A stretch of DNA of 64,000 nt, taken from assembly GCA_900539345.1 (NCBI GenBank), contig UQBS01000003.1, positions 1 through 64,000 on the forward strand. The letters are read 5' to 3'. The translations under genes and the position numbers were made by a program. Positions 43,984-52,880 of this stretch are shown here, one piece after another. Source of the stretch: an uncultured Coriobacteriaceae bacterium (GTDB lineage: Bacteria; Actinomycetota; Coriobacteriia; Coriobacteriales; UMGS124). The stretch's first letter is position 1; the number at the start of each line of letters is the position of its first letter. Below the pieces are notes generated by a model, which saw only the letters and a list, made by a program, of their open reading frames with translations, had not been told where the DNA came from and did not search any database.

Positions 43984-45993
43984 ATGTCCAACGCTTGTGA
44001 GCGTCCCCACTTCCCCAAACGCGCCGTTGTGACCAGCGGCATGCCCTATGGCAACAAGGACCTGCACTTCGGCCACATCTCGGGCGTCTTCGTGCCCGCC
44101 GACTTCTACGCGCGCTTCCTGCGCGACCGTATCGGCGCCTCCAACGTCGTGTTCGTGTCGGGCACCGACTGCTACGGCTCGCCCATCATGGAGGGCTACC
44201 GCAAGAAGGTCGCCGAGGAGGGCTACGAGGGCACGATCGTCGACTACGTGAAGACGAACCACGAGCACCAGAAGCAGGCGCTCGAGGCCTACAACATCTC
44301 GCTGGACATCTTCGCCGGCAGCGCCCTTGAGCCCGCCGCGAGCCACCATGCCGCCCTCACCGCCCAGATCGAGGAGCGCCTGCACGAGACGGGCACCCTG
44401 TCGCTTCGCTCCACCAAGCAGTTCTATGACGTGCAGGCGGGACAATTCCTCAACGGCCGCCAGGTGAAGGGCTTCTGCCCCGTGAAGGGCTGCAAGTCTG
44501 AGAAGGCCTACGCCGACGAGTGCGACCTGGGCCACCAGTTCGAGCCCGAGGAGCTCATCAACCCCGTCTCGCAGCTCACCGGCACCACCCCCGAGCTGCG
44601 CCCGGTGGACAACTGGTACTTCGACCTGCCCTCCAAGCATGACTTCATCGCAAGCGAGGTCACGCGCCAGAAAGGCGACGAGCGCGTGCGCCCCGTGGTG
44701 ACCTCCACGGTCGCCGAGTGGCTGCTGCCCCCCGTCATCCACGTGACCGCCCCCATGCGCGAGGCGCTCGACGCCGCACTGCCGACGCTGCCCGCCCACG
44801 AGCTGACCGAGACCGACGGCAAGGGTGCCTGCAGCCTGACGTTTGCCGACTGGCAGGCCCGCGACGAGGCCCGCGACGCCCTCGTGGCCGCCGGCGTGCG
44901 CTTCCGCACGGGCAAGACCCTGCTGCCCTTCCGCATCACGGGCAACATCGAGTGGGGCGTGCCCACCCCCGTCATGGACGGCGTTGAGGGCCTCACCACC
45001 TGGTGCTGGCCCGAGAGCCTGTGGGCGCCCATCTCGTTCACCCAGACCGTGCTCGACCTCGACGCCGAGAACGGCGGCGGCCGCTACTCCAGCGACGACT
45101 GGCGCGACTGGTGGTGCAGCGAGGACTGCGACCAGTTCCAGTTCATCGGCCAGGACAACATCTACTTCTACTGCGTGGCGCAGCCTGCCCTGTGGGACGC
45201 CCTGGGCTGGGGCCTCAAGCAGAGCGTGCCCGTGGCCAACTACCACATCCTCTTCATGGGCGCCAAGGCCTCCAGCTCCGGCGCCGTGAAGCCCCCCATG
45301 GCACTTGACCTGCTCGATTACTACACGCCCGAGCAGTTGCGCGCCCACTGGCTGTCGCTTGGCTTGGGCGACAAGCCCGTGAGCTTCTCTCCCAAGCCCT
45401 ACGAGCCCGACCCCAAGAAGCGCGAAGACCCCCGCATGGCCGACCCTGCGCTCAAGGAGTCCGCGCTGCTCACGAACGTCTTCAACCGCCTGGCACGCTC
45501 GTGCTTCTACGGCGCGACCTCGCACTGCGAGGGCAAGCTGCCCGCCGGCGCCTGCGCCCCCGAAGTCAGCGCCGCCTGCGAGAAGGCGCTGCTTGCCTTC
45601 GAGCGCAAGATGCACGTGCTTGACTTCCCCGGCGCCCTGCGCGTGGCCGACGACTTCATCCGCGACGCCAACAAGCGCTGGAGCGACGCGAGCAAGGACG
45701 CCAAGAACATGGACGACGAGGCTGCCACGACGAGTGCCATGCAGGCGGCGCTGCGCGACGCGTTCGCGGCCCTGCGCGTGGCCGCCCTGCTCATGCACCC
45801 CTGCGTGCCCACCGGCTGCGAGATGATCCGCGACTACTTCCAGTTTGACGAAGAGCTCTTCTTCAGCTGGGACAACGCGTTCATGAGCCTCGACGAGCTC
45901 ACGGTTGCCGCCGGCGAGATCCCCGGCGAGCATGTGGTGCGCGAGCTACCTGCCAGGACCGACTTCTTCTCCAAGCACGAGTCCCAGTACTAG
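43984..45993 (+). CDS. Methionyl-tRNA synthetase-like protein with altered KMSKS
   Basis: 669 residues. The class I HIGH motif is HFGH at 28-31 within SGMPYGNKDLHFGHISG; the connective peptide carries a zinc-type CPVKGC...C cluster (about 165-185); ITGNIEWGVPTP, FIGQDNIYFYCVAQPALW and YHILFMGAKASSSG follow, as in MetRS. The KMSKS loop reads KASSS (428-432), so the second, catalytically important Lys is Ser. A helical anticodon-binding domain follows; no C-terminal tRNA-binding (EMAP/TRBP111) domain. It may be the cell's MetRS in divergent form or a paralogue. ATG 43984 has AGGA 8 nt upstream. Confidence 0.85.
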   Translation: MSNACERPHFPKRAVVTSGMPYGNKDLHFGHISGVFVPADFYARFLRDRIGASNVVFVSGTDCYGSPIMEGYRKKVAEEGYEGTIVDYVKTNHEHQKQALEAYNISLDIFAGSALEPAASHHAALTAQIEERLHETGTLSLRSTKQFYDVQAGQFLNGRQVKGFCPVKGCKSEKAYADECDLGHQFEPEELINPVSQLTGTTPELRPVDNWYFDLPSKHDFIASEVTRQKGDERVRPVVTSTVAEWLLPPVIHVTAPMREALDAALPTLPAHELTETDGKGACSLTFADWQARDEARDALVAAGVRFRTGKTLLPFRITGNIEWGVPTPVMDGVEGLTTWCWPESLWAPISFTQTVLDLDAENGGGRYSSDDWRDWWCSEDCDQFQFIGQDNIYFYCVAQPALWDALGWGLKQSVPVANYHILFMGAKASSSGAVKPPMALDLLDYYTPEQLRAHWLSLGLGDKPVSFSPKPYEPDPKKREDPRMADPALKESALLTNVFNRLARSCFYGATSHCEGKLPAGACAPEVSAACEKALLAFERKMHVLDFPGALRVADDFIRDANKRWSDASKDAKNMDDEAATTSAMQAALRDAFAALRVAALLMHPCVPTGCEMIRDYFQFDEELFFSWDNAFMSLDELTVAAGEIPGEHVVRELPARTDFFSKHESQY

Positions 45994-46020
45994 TTCCCAC
46001 ACAGCAAGGCAAGACAACAG

Positions 46021-46058
46021 AGGCCCCCGCGACGCACATGTGTCGCGGGGGCCTCTTG
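46021..46058 (+). terminator. Rho-independent terminator
   Basis: AGGCCCCCGCGAC and GTCGCGGGGGCCT form a 13-bp stem followed by CTTGCTT. It ends the MetRS-like transcript and may also serve the convergent lipoprotein gene. Confidence 0.85.
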
Positions 46059-46086
46059 CTTGCAAGCGCTTTTGACGAGGCAGGCG

Positions 46087-46749
46087 TTACTCCTTTGCCG
46101 GCGTTTCGGGGAACATCGATTCAGAGAGCGTCTCGCCCTCGGAGTTCATCACGATGACGTCGCAGCTCACGGGCAGGCCCGCAATCTGCTGGTAGAGGTT
46201 CGCGGCATGCCCCAGGTTGGTGGCAAGACCGGCGTCGCTGTCGGGAATCGTCTTGGAATCAAGCACCACCACGACGGTGGCGAACGTCTCGTCGTAGTCG
46301 ACCGAAGTCACGCCGGTGTAGGTGCCGTCAGTCGTGCTCGACTTGATCTTGTCTTGAATTGCCTGGTAGGCATGGGAGGCAAACGCCGCAAAGTCCTCGC
46401 TCGAAAGGCTCACGACATACGAGCCGTCATCCTGGGCCGCAATGTCGGTGGCGCCCAGGCGCTCGAGGAACTTCTCGCGGCCGCGCTCAGAGATGCCGAG
46501 GATGTCAAAGAAGTCGACGGGGACGGTGACGGCACTCGTGGTTGTCTGCAACGTGGGCGCACTCTCCTGCGCGGGGGCGGTGTCGCCGGCGGATGCCGGG
46601 GATGCCGCAACGGCCTTCCCCTGAGAGGCGCTTGAGGAGGAGCTTGATGTGGCGTTTGAGGCGTCTTGGCAGCCAAGCAGCGGGATTGCTACCAGGCAAC
46701 CCGCCAATGCAAGCGAAGCGACCACCGTAAACGCCTTACGACCCATCAT
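46087..46749 (-). CDS. Lipoprotein of unknown function
   Basis: 220 residues. Signal peptide MMGRKAFTVVASLALAGCLVAIPLLGC ends in the lipobox LLGC; a second Cys in LAGC lies within the hydrophobic stretch. A Ser/Ala spacer follows, then an alpha-beta domain (VDFFDILGISERGREKFLERLGATDIAAQDDGSYVVSLS...YDETFATVVVVLDSKTIPD) that may be a small ligand-binding or adhesion domain. No family recognised. Confidence 0.82.
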   Translation of the reverse strand: MMGRKAFTVVASLALAGCLVAIPLLGCQDASNATSSSSSSASQGKAVAASPASAGDTAPAQESAPTLQTTTSAVTVPVDFFDILGISERGREKFLERLGATDIAAQDDGSYVVSLSSEDFAAFASHAYQAIQDKIKSSTTDGTYTGVTSVDYDETFATVVVVLDSKTIPDSDAGLATNLGHAANLYQQIAGLPVSCDVIVMNSEGETLSESMFPETPAKE

Positions 46750-46941
46750 TTGCTACATCCCCTTTCGCGTTCTGCCCTGGCTACTCTTTATACCCCCGAG
46801 TCGCCTGGCGCACAATGACAAAAAAGGCGCTGCACCCGCTGACTATGACCATGAACGGCTTTCAGCGGCGTGCAACGCCTTTGACACAAAGATGAGAGCG
46901 CCTTGAAACGTCAGCGGTTAGCTTCAACCGCAGGTGCGCGT

Positions 46942-49071
46942 TTAACCCTCGACGACCTCCACGTCCTGGGCCTCGACGACCTCAGCGGCGTCGAGCCGGT
47001 ACGTGCGGGCACTCTGGGCTGCGAACAGAATGGTCGAGCCATTGTGCAAAAGTCCCGAGGTCGCAGGGGCAATGATGCCGGCGATACCAAGCGCCAAAAG
47101 CCCCGTGTTGAACGTCATGACCTCGCGGAACTGCAGGTCCATGCGATTCATGAGGTCGCGCGACAACTGACGCAGGCGCACAATGCTCGCCAGGTCCGCC
47201 TCGGTGAGCGTGATGTCGGCGACCTCCTTGGCAATGGCGGTACCCATAGCCATGGCGATGCCCACGTCGGCCAAGGAGAGCGCCGGCGAGTCGTTCACGC
47301 CGTCGCCCACCATCACCACACGCCTGCCCTCGTTTTTAAGCTTCTCTATATATGAGTGCTTCTGTTCGGGAAGCATGTTTGCGCAGAACTCGGTGATGCC
47401 CGCCTGAGCGGCCACAGGCGCAGCTGCGCGCTCGTTGTCGCCGGTGAGCATGACGATGTGCCTGAAGCCCAGACGGCGCAGCTGCGCCACAGCCTCGGGA
47501 ACACCCGACTTGATGGGGTCGTGGATGCCGATGACGCCCACGAGCTTGCCGTCAACCGCCAGGTAAAGCGAGGATATTGCGCCGAACGCCTCGATGATGC
47601 GGGCATGGGCCGCCTCATCGATGACGACCCCCTCGTCCTCGACGACAAAGTGCTCGCTGCCAATGACGCAGCGCTTGCCGTCGAGTGAGCTGGCGATACC
47701 GTGGGCCACGATGTACTCGACCTCGGCATGGCGCTCGCGATGCTGCAGGTTGCGTGCGGCGGCGGCGTTCACCACGGCGCGAGCAACGGGATGCGGGAAA
47801 TGCTCCTCCAGGCAGGCCGAGAAGCGCAGCACCTCCGTCTCATCCCAGCCGTCGAAGGCAAGCACGCCGGCGACCTGGGGTTCGGCGTTGGTGAGGGTGC
47901 CCGTCTTGTCGAAGACGATGGTGTCGGCATTGGCCATGGCCTCGAAGTACTTGGAGCCCTTGACCATGAAGCCCTCGCGCACGCTTTGGTTCATGGCTGA
48001 AAGCACGGCAATGGAACCCGTGAGCTTGAGGGCGCACGAGTAGTCCACCATCATGGATGCAGCCGTCTTCACCAGGCTCTTTGTGGTGATGGCGACAATG
48101 CCGGCAAGCAGGAAGTTCCACGGGACGATCTTGTTGGCAAGCGTCTCGCGGCGTGTCTGCACGCCCGCCTTGAGGGCCTCGGACTGCTCGACGAGGCTCA
48201 CGATGGAACGCAGGCGCGTCTCGCCGGTGCCGGAGTGCACCCGCACAAAGATCTCGCCCGACTCAACTGCGGTGCCAGCAAACACATCGTCGCCCACCGT
48301 GCGCTCCACGGCGAGGGGTTCGCCGGTGAGCGCCGCCTGGTTGACCATCGCGCAGCCCGCCTCGACCGTGCCGTCGACACTGACGGGCATGCCCGTGCGA
48401 ATGACGACGAGGTCGCCCTCGACAAGTGACGTGGTGGGAACGCCGACCTCACGCTCGCCATCGATGAGCTGGGCCGTCTCAGGCGCGTCGAGAAGCGAGC
48501 GGATGAGCTCGCCCTGCGAACGGGCGCGGGTGTATTCCTCGAGCGTCTCGCCGAGATTGAGCAAGAACATCGTGGACGAGGCAGTTTTGGGATCCTTGCA
48601 GATGAAGGCCATGCCGATGGCGGCAGCGTCGAGCACGGGTACGTCGAGCCTGCCGTGCGCAAGCGAGTCAAGCGCGGCGGCGAGGAAGTGACGATAGCTC
48701 CAAACGGTCCAGGCGGTACGCAAGGGAGCCGGCAAGAACCACCTGCGGGCATAGTGGGAGCCCACCAGCCACAGGATGTCCCGCACGAGGGCACGCGTCT
48801 GGGTCGAAGGGTCGTATGCCGCAAGCTCCCGGGCCGCCTCGATGTCAGCAGCTTTGATGCCCACGAGGTGGCAGAACACGCGCTCCTTGGCCCCCTCGCC
48901 GGCGGCGTAGCTTATCGCCACCTCGCCGTTGCGCGGGTAGACCGTCGCCTTCGTGACGTCCGGACAAGCCCGAACCACCTGCTCGAGGGCGGAAACGTCA
49001 CCCTCGGGAACCGGGCCGCGCAGCTTGACGCGCACGCGTCCCGGAAGTTCTTTGACAGGTGCGAAGTCCAT
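46942..49071 (-). CDS. P1B-like heavy-metal P-type ATPase with SCA in place of CPx
   Basis: 709 residues. Phosphorylation site FDKTGTLTN (Asp388), TGDNERAA, and GDGVNDSPALSLADVG are intact; PGRVRVKLRG at the N terminus resembles an HMA-like domain without CxxC. Actuator motif ALTGEPLAV (248-256). The metal-path helix reads VDYSCALKLTGSIAVLSAM, so the CPC or SPC motif is replaced by Ser345-Cys346-Ala347. At the N terminus are extra helices. The metal cannot be assigned; SCA-type pumps are often placed near manganese or iron exporters, but this is inference. Pairs with the DUF6110-like gene 17 nt upstream. Confidence 0.88.
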   Translation of the reverse strand: MDFAPVKELPGRVRVKLRGPVPEGDVSALEQVVRACPDVTKATVYPRNGEVAISYAAGEGAKERVFCHLVGIKAADIEAARELAAYDPSTQTRALVRDILWLVGSHYARRWFLPAPLRTAWTVWSYRHFLAAALDSLAHGRLDVPVLDAAAIGMAFICKDPKTASSTMFLLNLGETLEEYTRARSQGELIRSLLDAPETAQLIDGEREVGVPTTSLVEGDLVVIRTGMPVSVDGTVEAGCAMVNQAALTGEPLAVERTVGDDVFAGTAVESGEIFVRVHSGTGETRLRSIVSLVEQSEALKAGVQTRRETLANKIVPWNFLLAGIVAITTKSLVKTAASMMVDYSCALKLTGSIAVLSAMNQSVREGFMVKGSKYFEAMANADTIVFDKTGTLTNAEPQVAGVLAFDGWDETEVLRFSACLEEHFPHPVARAVVNAAAARNLQHRERHAEVEYIVAHGIASSLDGKRCVIGSEHFVVEDEGVVIDEAAHARIIEAFGAISSLYLAVDGKLVGVIGIHDPIKSGVPEAVAQLRRLGFRHIVMLTGDNERAAAPVAAQAGITEFCANMLPEQKHSYIEKLKNEGRRVVMVGDGVNDSPALSLADVGIAMAMGTAIAKEVADITLTEADLASIVRLRQLSRDLMNRMDLQFREVMTFNTGLLALGIAGIIAPATSGLLHNGSTILFAAQSARTYRLDAAEVVEAQDVEVVEG

Positions 49072-49088
49072 GAGTCTTCCTTTGTGCG

Positions 49089-49352
49089 CTAGGCGTTGGC
49101 CTTGGCGGCGTCTTCCGTGGTGATGTAGCTGGCCTCAGCCACAATGTCGTCCACCTCGGCCTTTGCCTGCTCGCAGATGTCGAGATAGGCGTTCTTGGCA
49201 CGCATGCCGGAGGCAACGACCTTGACGTAGCCCTTCTTGGCGGTCTGGGAGGTAACGGCCTTCACGCCGGCAGTACCCAGGACGAAACCGCCTGCAACGA
49301 GCAGGCCGTTGTGATGCTTCGAGCCCCACTTCTTGATCTTCTCGAACGCCAT
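49089..49352 (-). CDS. DUF6110-like small protein next to the P-type ATPase
   Basis: 87 residues. MAFEKIKKWGSKHHNGLLVAGGFVLGTAGVKAVTS has a basic N terminus and a Gly-rich amphipathic or single membrane segment; KKGYVKVVASGMRAKNAYLDICEQAKAEVDDIVAEASY is helical and charged. The overall layout matches DUF6110-type proteins found beside such ATPases, but this is from memory and not a search. Starts at ATG 49352 after AGGAAGG. Confidence 0.75.
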   Translation of the reverse strand: MAFEKIKKWGSKHHNGLLVAGGFVLGTAGVKAVTSQTAKKGYVKVVASGMRAKNAYLDICEQAKAEVDDIVAEASYITTEDAAKANA

Positions 49353-49434
49353 GATACAAACCTTCCTCTCTTGATATGCAACGCCCCCCATGGGCGCTGT
49401 ACGACTGGTTTGAGGCCCTGGGGCGCGCGACGCC

Positions 49435-50136
49435 CTAAGCCGTGAGCTCGAGGGTGCGACCAGCGGGCACAGAGCAGCGAAGCGCCCGTCCCGGACACAC
49501 CTCGATCGTGTCGAAATCGGCCGAGTCGTGAAAATCGATGCCACCCACGATCTGGTCCCAGTGGGCAACCACGAACAGCGCGATGTCGGGGTCGTAGGCA
49601 GCGCCTGCCCCCTGCTCGATCTGCTCGCGGCATTCTTCCTGCGTCTTTCGCTTGGAAGAGAGACGCTTGCCCAGCATGGAATCGATGGAGTCGCACACGG
49701 CGATGATGCGTGAACCCAGGGGAATGTCGGTGCCGGACAGGCCGTCGGGATAGCCCTGGCCATCCCAGCGCTCGTGGTGATGACGCACGATGAGAGCGAT
49801 GGGTTCCAAGCTTGCGCAGCGTCCCAGAATCTCGGCACCCATGCGCGCGTGGTCACGCATCACGGCATGCTCCTCGGGGGTTCTGCGCCCCTTCTTGAGC
49901 AAGATGGAATCGGGGATGGCAATCTTGCCGATGTCGTGAACGTGAGCCGCCATGTGGATGGTCATCACCTGCTCGGCAGGCAGACCCATGGCCAGGCAGG
50001 TTTGCTCCACCATGTCGCCCACACGCAGCGAATGCTCGGCAGTATGCGGGTCGCGCGCCTCGAGCGCCGAGACGATGCCCTGCACGAGGTCGTGCAGCAG
50101 CTCGGCAGATGCGCACAGGTTCAGACAGGCGTCCAT
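49435..50136 (-). CDS. HD-GYP domain phosphodiesterase
   Basis: 233 residues. HSLRVGDMVEQ, HVHDIGKIAIPDSIL, HHERWDGQGYPDGLSG and DSIDSML show an intact HD-GYP metal site with the full GYP, so cyclic-di-GMP hydrolysis is expected. The rest of the C terminus (VVAHWDQIVGGIDFHDSADFDT...) is unusual. An in-frame ATG at 50181 exists, but a TAGAAT -10 box at 50194-50199 would place the mRNA start almost on it; ATG 50136 with AGGAAGG is preferred. Divergent from pepF. Confidence 0.85.
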   Translation of the reverse strand: MDACLNLCASAELLHDLVQGIVSALEARDPHTAEHSLRVGDMVEQTCLAMGLPAEQVMTIHMAAHVHDIGKIAIPDSILLKKGRRTPEEHAVMRDHARMGAEILGRCASLEPIALIVRHHHERWDGQGYPDGLSGTDIPLGSRIIAVCDSIDSMLGKRLSSKRKTQEECREQIEQGAGAAYDPDIALFVVAHWDQIVGGIDFHDSADFDTIEVCPGRALRCSVPAGRTLELTA

Positions 50137-50326
50137 CTCGCCTTCCTCCCAACTTGCCTGAGATAACAAAGCGTCGCTCATTTTAGTAATCTAATTCTAA
50201 CTTAGAGACTTAACTGAAAAGTTTTCTGAGCCATACTCGTAAGAACCACAGATGGCTGTGCCATACTCTGCAGTCTTGATAGATGGCGAAGTTTGACGAC
50301 GATTTTTAAAAGGATGGTTAACGCGC

Positions 50327-52120
50327 ATGGATGTTAAAGAACGTTCACAAGTGCCCGAGCGCTACACATGGGACCTGTCGAGCATGTATGCAAGCGACGA
50401 GGACTTCCTTGCCGCCTTGCAAGCTGCCCAAGACATGCCGCAGCGCCTGGCGCGGTTCCGCGGCCATGCATGCGAGAACGCCTCAGGCTTGCTTGCCTTC
50501 CTGGAAGAGCAGGACGCATGCAACACCGAGCTTGCACGTCTTGCCAACTATGCCGAGCGTAAGTGCGACGAGGACACGCGCATCGCCCTCTACCAGGACT
50601 TCTGCGCACGTGTCACAACACTTTGCGTACAGGTGTCCTCGGCGGTTGCATGGTTTGACGCAGAGCTGCTCGCCTGCGATGCGGCCCGCGTGGAGGGCTT
50701 TTATGAGGAGGAGCCCGCGCTTGAGGGCTGGAGGCGCGCCATAGAGCGCGTGCTCGCCCGCCGCTCCCACACGCTCTCGAGCGCCGAGGAAGCCCTGCTT
50801 GCCAGCGCCGGAGAAATCGCACGCCAGCCGGAAAATGTCTTCAGCATGTTCAGCGACGCCGACCTGACGTTCCCCGAGGCGCTCGACAGCACGGGCGCGC
50901 GCCACCAGGTGACGCACGGCACGTTCGTGCCGCTCGAGCGAAGCGGCGACCGCACCCTTCGCCAGGGCGCCTATGAGAGCCTCTACGGGGTGTACGACCA
51001 GTTCAAGAACACCGCCGCCGCCATGCTCGCCTCCCAGGTCAAGCAGCTCAAGTTCTTCAGCGACGCACGGCACTACGACTCGAGCATGCAGGCGGCACTC
51101 GACGCCAACGAGGTGCCCGAGGAGGTCTACACCAACCTCATCAACGCGGTACGGCGCAGCCTGGGCGCCATGCACAAGTACGTTGGCCTGCGCAAACGCC
51201 TGCTCGGCGTGGACGAGCTGCGCTTCTGGGACGTCTACGTGCCCATGGTGAGCAACTTCGAGATGAAGTTCACCTACGAGGAGGCCTGCGACCTCATCCT
51301 GCGCGCGCTTGAGCCCATGGGCGAGGACTACCTCGCCATCGTGCGCCACGGTCTGGAAAGCCGCTGGGTCGACGTGTACGAAAACCCCGGTAAGCGCAGC
51401 GGCGCCTACTCGGCCGGCGGCTTCGGCATGCAGCCCGTCATCCTTCTGAACTTCCAGGGCACGCTCGACGACGTGTTCACGCTCGTGCATGAGATGGGCC
51501 ACTCGGTGCATACCTACCTGAGCTGCTCCAAGCAGCCCGCACGCTACTCGGACTACCCCATCTTCGTGGCCGAGGTGGCTTCCACCTGCAACGAGGCGCT
51601 CCTCATGCATTACATGCTCGAGCACGCGCAAAGCGACGCTGAGCGCGCTTACCTGCTCGACCATCACCTCGAGCAGTTCAAGGGCACCATCTACCGCCAG
51701 TGCATGTTCGCCGAGTTCGAGCTGGAGGCAGGCCGCATGAACGCACGTGGCGAGGGCCTCACCGCCGAGGCACTGAATGCGCTGTACCGCAAGCTCAATG
51801 AGGACTACTTTGGGCCCGAGATGGTCGTGGACGACCAAATTGCCCTGGAGTGGGCGCGCATCCCGCACTTCTACTACGACTACTACGTCTACCAGTACGC
51901 CACGGGCTACGCGGCCGCCATCGCCCTGTCGCAGCGCATCCTCAACGAAGGTGCCCCTGCTGTAGCCGATTACCTGGGATTCTTGTCGGGCGGCTGCTCC
52001 AAGCCCCCCATCGAGCTTCTGCGCGGGGCGGGCGTGGACATGGCGACGCCGGCACCGGTGGATGCGGCGCTGGGGTATTTTGCGGAGCTGATAGAGGAGC
52101 TTGAGGGGTTGGTGGGGTAG
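50327..52120 (+). CDS. pepF: Oligoendopeptidase F
   Basis: 597 residues, M3B metallopeptidase. The zinc motif is HEMGH at 388-392 within FTLVHEMGHSVH, and the downstream EVASTCNEALL supplies the third ligand. Other family segments: YSAGGFGMQPVILLNFQGTLDDV and FKGTIYRQCMFAEFE. AAAAGGA precedes ATG 50327. It degrades cytoplasmic oligopeptides. A terminator-like hairpin and repeats follow. Confidence 0.95.
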   Translation: MDVKERSQVPERYTWDLSSMYASDEDFLAALQAAQDMPQRLARFRGHACENASGLLAFLEEQDACNTELARLANYAERKCDEDTRIALYQDFCARVTTLCVQVSSAVAWFDAELLACDAARVEGFYEEEPALEGWRRAIERVLARRSHTLSSAEEALLASAGEIARQPENVFSMFSDADLTFPEALDSTGARHQVTHGTFVPLERSGDRTLRQGAYESLYGVYDQFKNTAAAMLASQVKQLKFFSDARHYDSSMQAALDANEVPEEVYTNLINAVRRSLGAMHKYVGLRKRLLGVDELRFWDVYVPMVSNFEMKFTYEEACDLILRALEPMGEDYLAIVRHGLESRWVDVYENPGKRSGAYSAGGFGMQPVILLNFQGTLDDVFTLVHEMGHSVHTYLSCSKQPARYSDYPIFVAEVASTCNEALLMHYMLEHAQSDAERAYLLDHHLEQFKGTIYRQCMFAEFELEAGRMNARGEGLTAEALNALYRKLNEDYFGPEMVVDDQIALEWARIPHFYYDYYVYQYATGYAAAIALSQRILNEGAPAVADYLGFLSGGCSKPPIELLRGAGVDMATPAPVDAALGYFAELIEELEGLVG

Positions 52121-52201
52121 AGGAAGCATGGGGCGGGCGGGAGAAGAGAGGGAGGCTTCTCCTTCGCCCGCTTGTCCTCGTACCGAAAGCTTCGAAAACC
52201 C

Positions 52202-52240
52202 GGGGCACGGGCGCGCTTCGCGCGCTTGTGCCCCTTTTCT
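52202..52240 (+). terminator. Rho-independent terminator after pepF, part of a repeat module
   Basis: GGGGCAC-G-GGCGCGC / GCGCGCTTGTGCCCC stem with a TTCG loop, then TTTTCTT. A close copy follows the hydratase gene at 61626-61661. Confidence 0.75.
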
Positions 52241-52243
52241 TGC

Positions 52244-52335
52244 TTTCACTGCGGAGGTGGGCTGCGGAGAAGCCCCCTCCCCCGGACGCCACGTGCTTCC
52301 ATGAGGCGTTTTAGGGACAAGGGTTGGGGGCGCAC
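52244..52335 (+). repeat. Dispersed repeat, copy A
   Basis: Begins TTTCACTGCGGAGGTGGG and contains AAGCCCCCTCCCCCGGACG, CACGTGCTTCC and TTTAGGGACAAGGGTTGGGGGCGC. Copy B lies 132 bp further on; related copies occur at 61665 and 62437. Confidence 0.8.
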
Positions 52336-52375
52336 GGTGGGAAGGGCGTCGCGCACGGTGTCCCATCCTGCGGGT

Positions 52376-52466
52376 TTTCACTGCGGAGGTGGGCTGCGGA
52401 GAAGCCCCCTCCCCCGGACGTCACGTGCTTCCGGGAAGCGTTTAGGGACAAGGGTTGGGGGCGCAA
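52376..52466 (+). repeat. Dispersed repeat, copy B
   Basis: Nearly identical to copy A through the first 57 bp (one C-to-T change seen) and again in the AGGGACAAGGGTTGGGGGCGC part. It ends just before the stop of the PPOX gene. Confidence 0.8.
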
Positions 52467-52469
52467 CGG

Positions 52470-52880
52470 CTACAGCTCTACGGGCACCCATTCGTCGTGG
52501 TTGCAGATCCAGGCTTGGGGCTGCTCGACGGAGAAGAAGACGAGGGTGGGGTCGTCGGGGCCGTCGTAGGACTCGCCGAGGGCCGTGAGGTGCTCGTAGC
52601 CGGCCTTGCGAATCTCGGGCGTGACCTCGTCCTTGAGGCCGGCCAAGCCGCGCAGGATGAGCCAGCCGTGGCCGGGCCACCAGCTCGTGGCCTCGAACTT
52701 CTGGTTGGCAAGCAGCTCCTGCCAGACGTCCTTGGTCGTGGCGGTCACGAACCACACGCGGCCGTCGCACTCAGCGGCATAGCTGAAGGGGCGCACATGG
52801 GGCTGGTCGTCAACGCTCGTGGCGAGATACCAGGCAGGAACGGCCTGGAGGTACTGCAGGACGGTGTCGATTCCACTCAT
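52470..52880 (-). CDS. PPOX-class FMN-binding flavoprotein
   Basis: 136 residues. AWYLATSVDDQPHVRPFSYAAECDGRVWFVTATTKDVWQELLANQKFEATSWW is the split-barrel FMN-binding (pyridoxamine 5'-phosphate oxidase-like) fold. Too short for a true PdxH. Likely a small flavin-dependent oxidoreductase or general stress-type protein; substrate unknown. GAGCTCC/AGGAG-type site precedes ATG 52880. Confidence 0.85.
   Translation of the reverse strand: MSGIDTVLQYLQAVPAWYLATSVDDQPHVRPFSYAAECDGRVWFVTATTKDVWQELLANQKFEATSWWPGHGWLILRGLAGLKDEVTPEIRKAGYEHLTALGESYDGPDDPTLVFFSVEQPQAWICNHDEWVPVEL

Noticed and set aside
43927..45933. Long open frame on the strand opposite the MetRS-like gene (about 670 codons)
   Set aside because: It follows from high GC at third codon positions of the real gene; composition is repetitive and no family motif is visible.
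50483..52381. Long open frame opposite pepF (about 630 codons)
   Set aside because: Runs across the pepF gene and its terminator; no motif or ribosome binding site.
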